DNA of 64,000 bases from SIG435 sp045530725 (GTDB lineage Bacteria > Bacillota > Clostridia > UMGS1810). The notes below the pieces were generated by a model. It saw only the letters and a program-made list of their open reading frames with translations. It was not told the DNA's origin and searched no databases. A program made the translations under genes and the position numbers. This document shows, one piece after another, positions 61,161 to 64,000 of this stretch. How positions within the stretch are numbered: the first letter of the stretch is position 1; the number at the start of each line of letters is the position of its first letter. The stretch covers positions 1 through 64,000 of the forward strand of contig JAZSCT010000045.1 in assembly GCA_045530725.1 (NCBI GenBank), given 5' to 3'.

Positions 61161-62822
61161 ATGAGGACTTTACTCACTACACTTAATTCCAAATATATTC
61201 ATCACGCCCTTTCATTGAAATGTCTCAAATCATACGCAAAGGGCTATGATGTAGTGCTCAGAGAGTTTACAATAAATGATAATATAGACGCTGTAATCAG
61301 CAACATTTACAAAGTGAATGCTGATATTATAGCGTTTTCTTGTTATATATGGAATGTGGAAAAGACTCTTACCATATGTGATGCACTTAAAAAAATCAAT
61401 CCTCATCTTATTATTATTCTCGGCGGACTTGAAGTGAGTTTTGATGCACCTGACATAATGAAAGATAACCTGTATGTTGATTACATTATACAGGGCGAAG
61501 GAGAAGTACCGTTTAAGAAGTTGCTTTCATATCTTGAAGGAGAAATATCCCATATCAGTCAGGTAGAGTCTGTATGGTACAGAGATGGGGAAGATGTAAA
61601 ATTTACGAAAATATCTCCTGCATATGATATAAATCAGTATGAATTTGTATATGATGATTCCATATCTGACCTGAAAGGAAAGATCATATATTATGAATCA
61701 TCCAGAGGATGCCCTTATAGTTGCAGTTATTGTCTGTCAGGAAGGGATAATAAGGTTTCATTCTTAGATGTTGAAAGAGTAAAGAAAGAACTTAAATTCT
61801 TTATGGACAAGGGGGTAAGCCTTGTTAAGTTTGTGGATAGAACCTTTAATGCAGACAGACGAAGAGCAGATGAGATTTTTAAGTTTATTTCGGACAATCC
61901 TTCATCCACAAAGTTTCACTTCGAACTTGCAGGTGACCTTATAGATGGCAGTACATTAGAGATTCTTAAGTCTGTGCCCAAAGATGCTATGCAATTTGAA
62001 ATAGGCGTACAAACTACCAATCCAAAGACTATCGATGCCATAGGCAGAAAGATTGACTTTTCTTCCCTGAGTGAAAGAATAAAGCCTATAATCGAAATGG
62101 ATAACATACACATCCATCTTGACCTTATTGCAGGACTTCCTTATGAAGATATTGTTAGTTTTAAAAAGTCTTTCAATGATGTGATTAAACTTAAGCCCCA
62201 TATGCTTCAACTTGGATTTCTGAAACTATTAAAAGGCTCAAAAATACGTAATGAAAAGGATAAATACGGATACGTGTTCAAGTCCCATGCACCTTATGAA
62301 GTGATAAAGAATGACTTTATGTCCTATGATGATATTTCTTATCTTAAGGATATTGAGCATATTCTTGATATCTACTACAACAGCGGCGGGTTTCAAAATA
62401 CATTTGAATACCTTCTCGGTGCTACCGATGATCCTTTCAGTATCTTCCACAGAATACATATCTATTTTGAAGATAATTCATTGTATGATGTATCTCATTC
62501 TGTAGATTCATTGTTTGATATTATTTATGAAATATACAAAAGTGATTCTCAGGTTTTGAATAATATACTCAAAGACAGATTTATAAACAAAAACGCAAAA
62601 ATCAAGCCGAAACTTCATACCGACGATGAGTTTTTGCAGAAGTGCTATGACTTTTTCAAGGATGATTCCATGATGGAAAAATATTATCCTGAATTTTACA
62701 ATGTACCTGCAAAGAAGATTTTTAAGTTTCTTACCATAGAAAAGATTGGTGATAAGGCATATATATTCAGGACAAAGACAGGCGAATGCATAGATATTAC
62801 CGAAGATTTTATCCGAATTTAA
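61161..62822 (+). CDS. B12-binding radical SAM protein (DUF4080 type)
   Basis: 553 residues. N-terminal cobalamin-binding-like Rossmann domain (LTTLNSKYIHHALSLKCLKS, IILGGLEVSFD), the radical SAM cluster CPYSCSYC (about 191-198), a TIM-barrel core (LIAGLPYEDI) and a C-terminal DUF4080-like part. It lacks the DxHxxG motif typical of classical B12 binding in the visible N-terminal domain. Substrate unknown. CGGAGG precedes the ATG. Confidence 0.85.
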   Translation: MRTLLTTLNSKYIHHALSLKCLKSYAKGYDVVLREFTINDNIDAVISNIYKVNADIIAFSCYIWNVEKTLTICDALKKINPHLIIILGGLEVSFDAPDIMKDNLYVDYIIQGEGEVPFKKLLSYLEGEISHISQVESVWYRDGEDVKFTKISPAYDINQYEFVYDDSISDLKGKIIYYESSRGCPYSCSYCLSGRDNKVSFLDVERVKKELKFFMDKGVSLVKFVDRTFNADRRRADEIFKFISDNPSSTKFHFELAGDLIDGSTLEILKSVPKDAMQFEIGVQTTNPKTIDAIGRKIDFSSLSERIKPIIEMDNIHIHLDLIAGLPYEDIVSFKKSFNDVIKLKPHMLQLGFLKLLKGSKIRNEKDKYGYVFKSHAPYEVIKNDFMSYDDISYLKDIEHILDIYYNSGGFQNTFEYLLGATDDPFSIFHRIHIYFEDNSLYDVSHSVDSLFDIIYEIYKSDSQVLNNILKDRFINKNAKIKPKLHTDDEFLQKCYDFFKDDSMMEKYYPEFYNVPAKKIFKFLTIEKIGDKAYIFRTKTGECIDITEDFIRI

Positions 62823-62845
62823 CTTGAATTTAACCTTAATTGATA

Positions 62846-62875
62846 TTGACTGGTAATTATATACTCTGTTATAAT
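62846..62875 (+). promoter_or_regulatory. Promoter of the trkA-like gene
   Basis: TTGACT (62846-62851) and TATAAT (62870-62875) with an 18-base spacer. Confidence 0.8.
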
Positions 62876-62912
62876 TTATTTGTGAAAAATTGTTTGAAAG
62901 AAGGATTTTGCT

Positions 62913-64000
62913 ATGAATATTATTGTTGTGGGCTGCGGAAATGTAGGCTACAAGATTGTAGAGCATTTAAGTAGTGAAAATGAACACAATATAACCGTTA
63001 TCGATACAAAAAATGATGTAGTTCAGGATATTGTGAACCGATATGACATCATGGGTGTTGTGGGAAGCGGGTCCAGAATAGACATTCTTATGGAGGCAGG
63101 CATTGAACAGGCAGACATTCTTATTGCCGTTGCCAACTCTGATGAATTGAATCTTCTTACATGCTTTGTTGCGAAAAAACTTGCTGATTGCCAGACTATT
63201 GCAAGAGTAAGAAATCCCGAATATTCAAAACAGGTTCATATATTCAAAGAAGACCTTGGTCTTGCTCTTATTATCAATCCTGAGCAGACTGCTGCAACAG
63301 AAATCGCAAGACTTCTGAGATTTCCTACAGCCATACAGATAGACACATTTGCAAAGGGAAGGGTAGAAATCCTCAAATTCAGAGTAAGTCCCGAAAGTAT
63401 CTTGTGTAATATGAGAATTGCTGATATGCGATCAAAACTCAACTGCGATATACTTGTTTGCGGTGCAGAAAGAAATGAAGATACATTTATCCCTGATGGT
63501 AATTTTGTAATAGAAGAAGGAGATCTTCTGAGTATTGTAGGTTCTCCTGTGAATGTTTATCAATTTTTTGTAAAAATCGGAATCAAAACCAACCGTGTAA
63601 AAGATACACTTATTGTTGGTGGCGGCGATACTGCATATTATCTATCAAAGATTCTTATTAGTGATGGCATAAGTGTCAAGATAATCGAAGAAAACCTTTC
63701 AAGATGTGATGAACTTTCTGAACTTTTGCCAAAGGCAACTATTATTTACGGTGACGGTACAGACAATGAAATTCTTCTTGAGGAAGGGATTGAATACTGT
63801 GAATCATTTGTTTCACTTACCAATTCTGACGAAGAAAACATCCTCCTCTCACTTTTTGCCATGAGCAAAACCAAAGGAAAAACTGTCACAAAGGTAAACA
63901 GAATTGCCTATGATAATGTGATTTCAAAACTTGATCTTGATGCAGTAATCAATCCGAAAAGCATTACTGCAGAATATATCGTGAGATTTGTAAGAGCAAA
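62913..64000 (+). CDS. trkA: Trk potassium uptake regulator TrkA, cut by the window edge
   Basis: 362 codons are visible and the frame is open at 64000. Two RCK repeats are seen: the first begins with the NAD-binding IIVVGCGNVGYKIVEHL and the TrkA-C domain follows; the second starts near residue 230 with LIVGGGDTAYYLSKIL. Full TrkA has about 450 residues. It gates a TrkH/KtrB-type potassium channel, presumably encoded just beyond the edge. AAGGA lies before the ATG. Confidence 0.92.
   Translation, partial: MNIIVVGCGNVGYKIVEHLSSENEHNITVIDTKNDVVQDIVNRYDIMGVVGSGSRIDILMEAGIEQADILIAVANSDELNLLTCFVAKKLADCQTIARVRNPEYSKQVHIFKEDLGLALIINPEQTAATEIARLLRFPTAIQIDTFAKGRVEILKFRVSPESILCNMRIADMRSKLNCDILVCGAERNEDTFIPDGNFVIEEGDLLSIVGSPVNVYQFFVKIGIKTNRVKDTLIVGGGDTAYYLSKILISDGISVKIIEENLSRCDELSELLPKATIIYGDGTDNEILLEEGIEYCESFVSLTNSDEENILLSLFAMSKTKGKTVTKVNRIAYDNVISKLDLDAVINPKSITAEYIVRFVRA

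Noticed and set aside
1..64000. CRISPR arrays, rRNA genes or insertion sequences
   Set aside because: No regularly spaced direct repeats, no rRNA sequence and no transposase gene were seen. The only mobility gene is the serine recombinase.

Overview
This 64 kb window comes from a low-GC, endospore-forming Clostridia-type Firmicute; genus and species cannot be assigned from the sequence. The sporulation genes are spoIIAA-spoIIAB-sigF, a tiny spoVM not far from rpmB, and a YtxC-like gene. The Firmicute control genes hprK, rapZ, yvcK and whiA are present. Many starts are TTG or GTG behind strong GGAGG sites.

Left arm (1-8.2 kb) is accessory and AT-rich. A large serine recombinase is followed by a defence island. 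Its first unit is a promoter and a strongly foldable non-coding RNA candidate (about 1739-1860), then a SLATT-like two-transmembrane protein, then a reverse transcriptase of the non-retron, non-intron defence type (YVDD, VTGC). An AbiH-family protein and a TIR-domain protein follow. Imperfect leader repeats link the upstream regions of the TIR gene, a YeiH-type exporter and a decayed sodium symporter.

8.2-20.7 kb is a metabolic accessory region: a PHP phosphatase, a LysR regulator divergent from a CofE-like gamma-glutamyl ligase, a histidine phosphatase, and an operon of M20 amidohydrolase, CapA-like protein and M20 peptidase. A copper ATPase with a fused C-terminal CopZ-like domain lies between four decayed genes (LarA fragment, GDSL hydrolase, methyltransferase, CPBP protease).

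20.7-64 kb is mostly core genome. In order: tadA, dacF, ispG, proS, gltX, lspA, rluD, an acpS-nnrD fusion, a lipoprotein, a MazEF-type pair, tRNA-Thr, a putative manganese exporter, the minus-strand tig-clpP-clpX group, comEC, holA, spoVM and rpmB. Then come hprK-glcK-murB-rapZ-yvcK-whiA-dnaE-pfkA-pgsA (cell wall, carbon control, replication), valS, folC and the spoIIA operon. The right end holds an unidentified structured RNA with its own promoter and terminator, small conserved proteins, a B12-binding radical SAM protein and a TrkA-type potassium regulator cut by the window edge.

The most interesting items are the RNA-SLATT-reverse transcriptase module, the unidentified RNA near 58.9 kb, the AcpS-NnrD fusion, the CopA-CopZ fusion with an internal ribosome site, and the unannotated 22-residue SpoVM.
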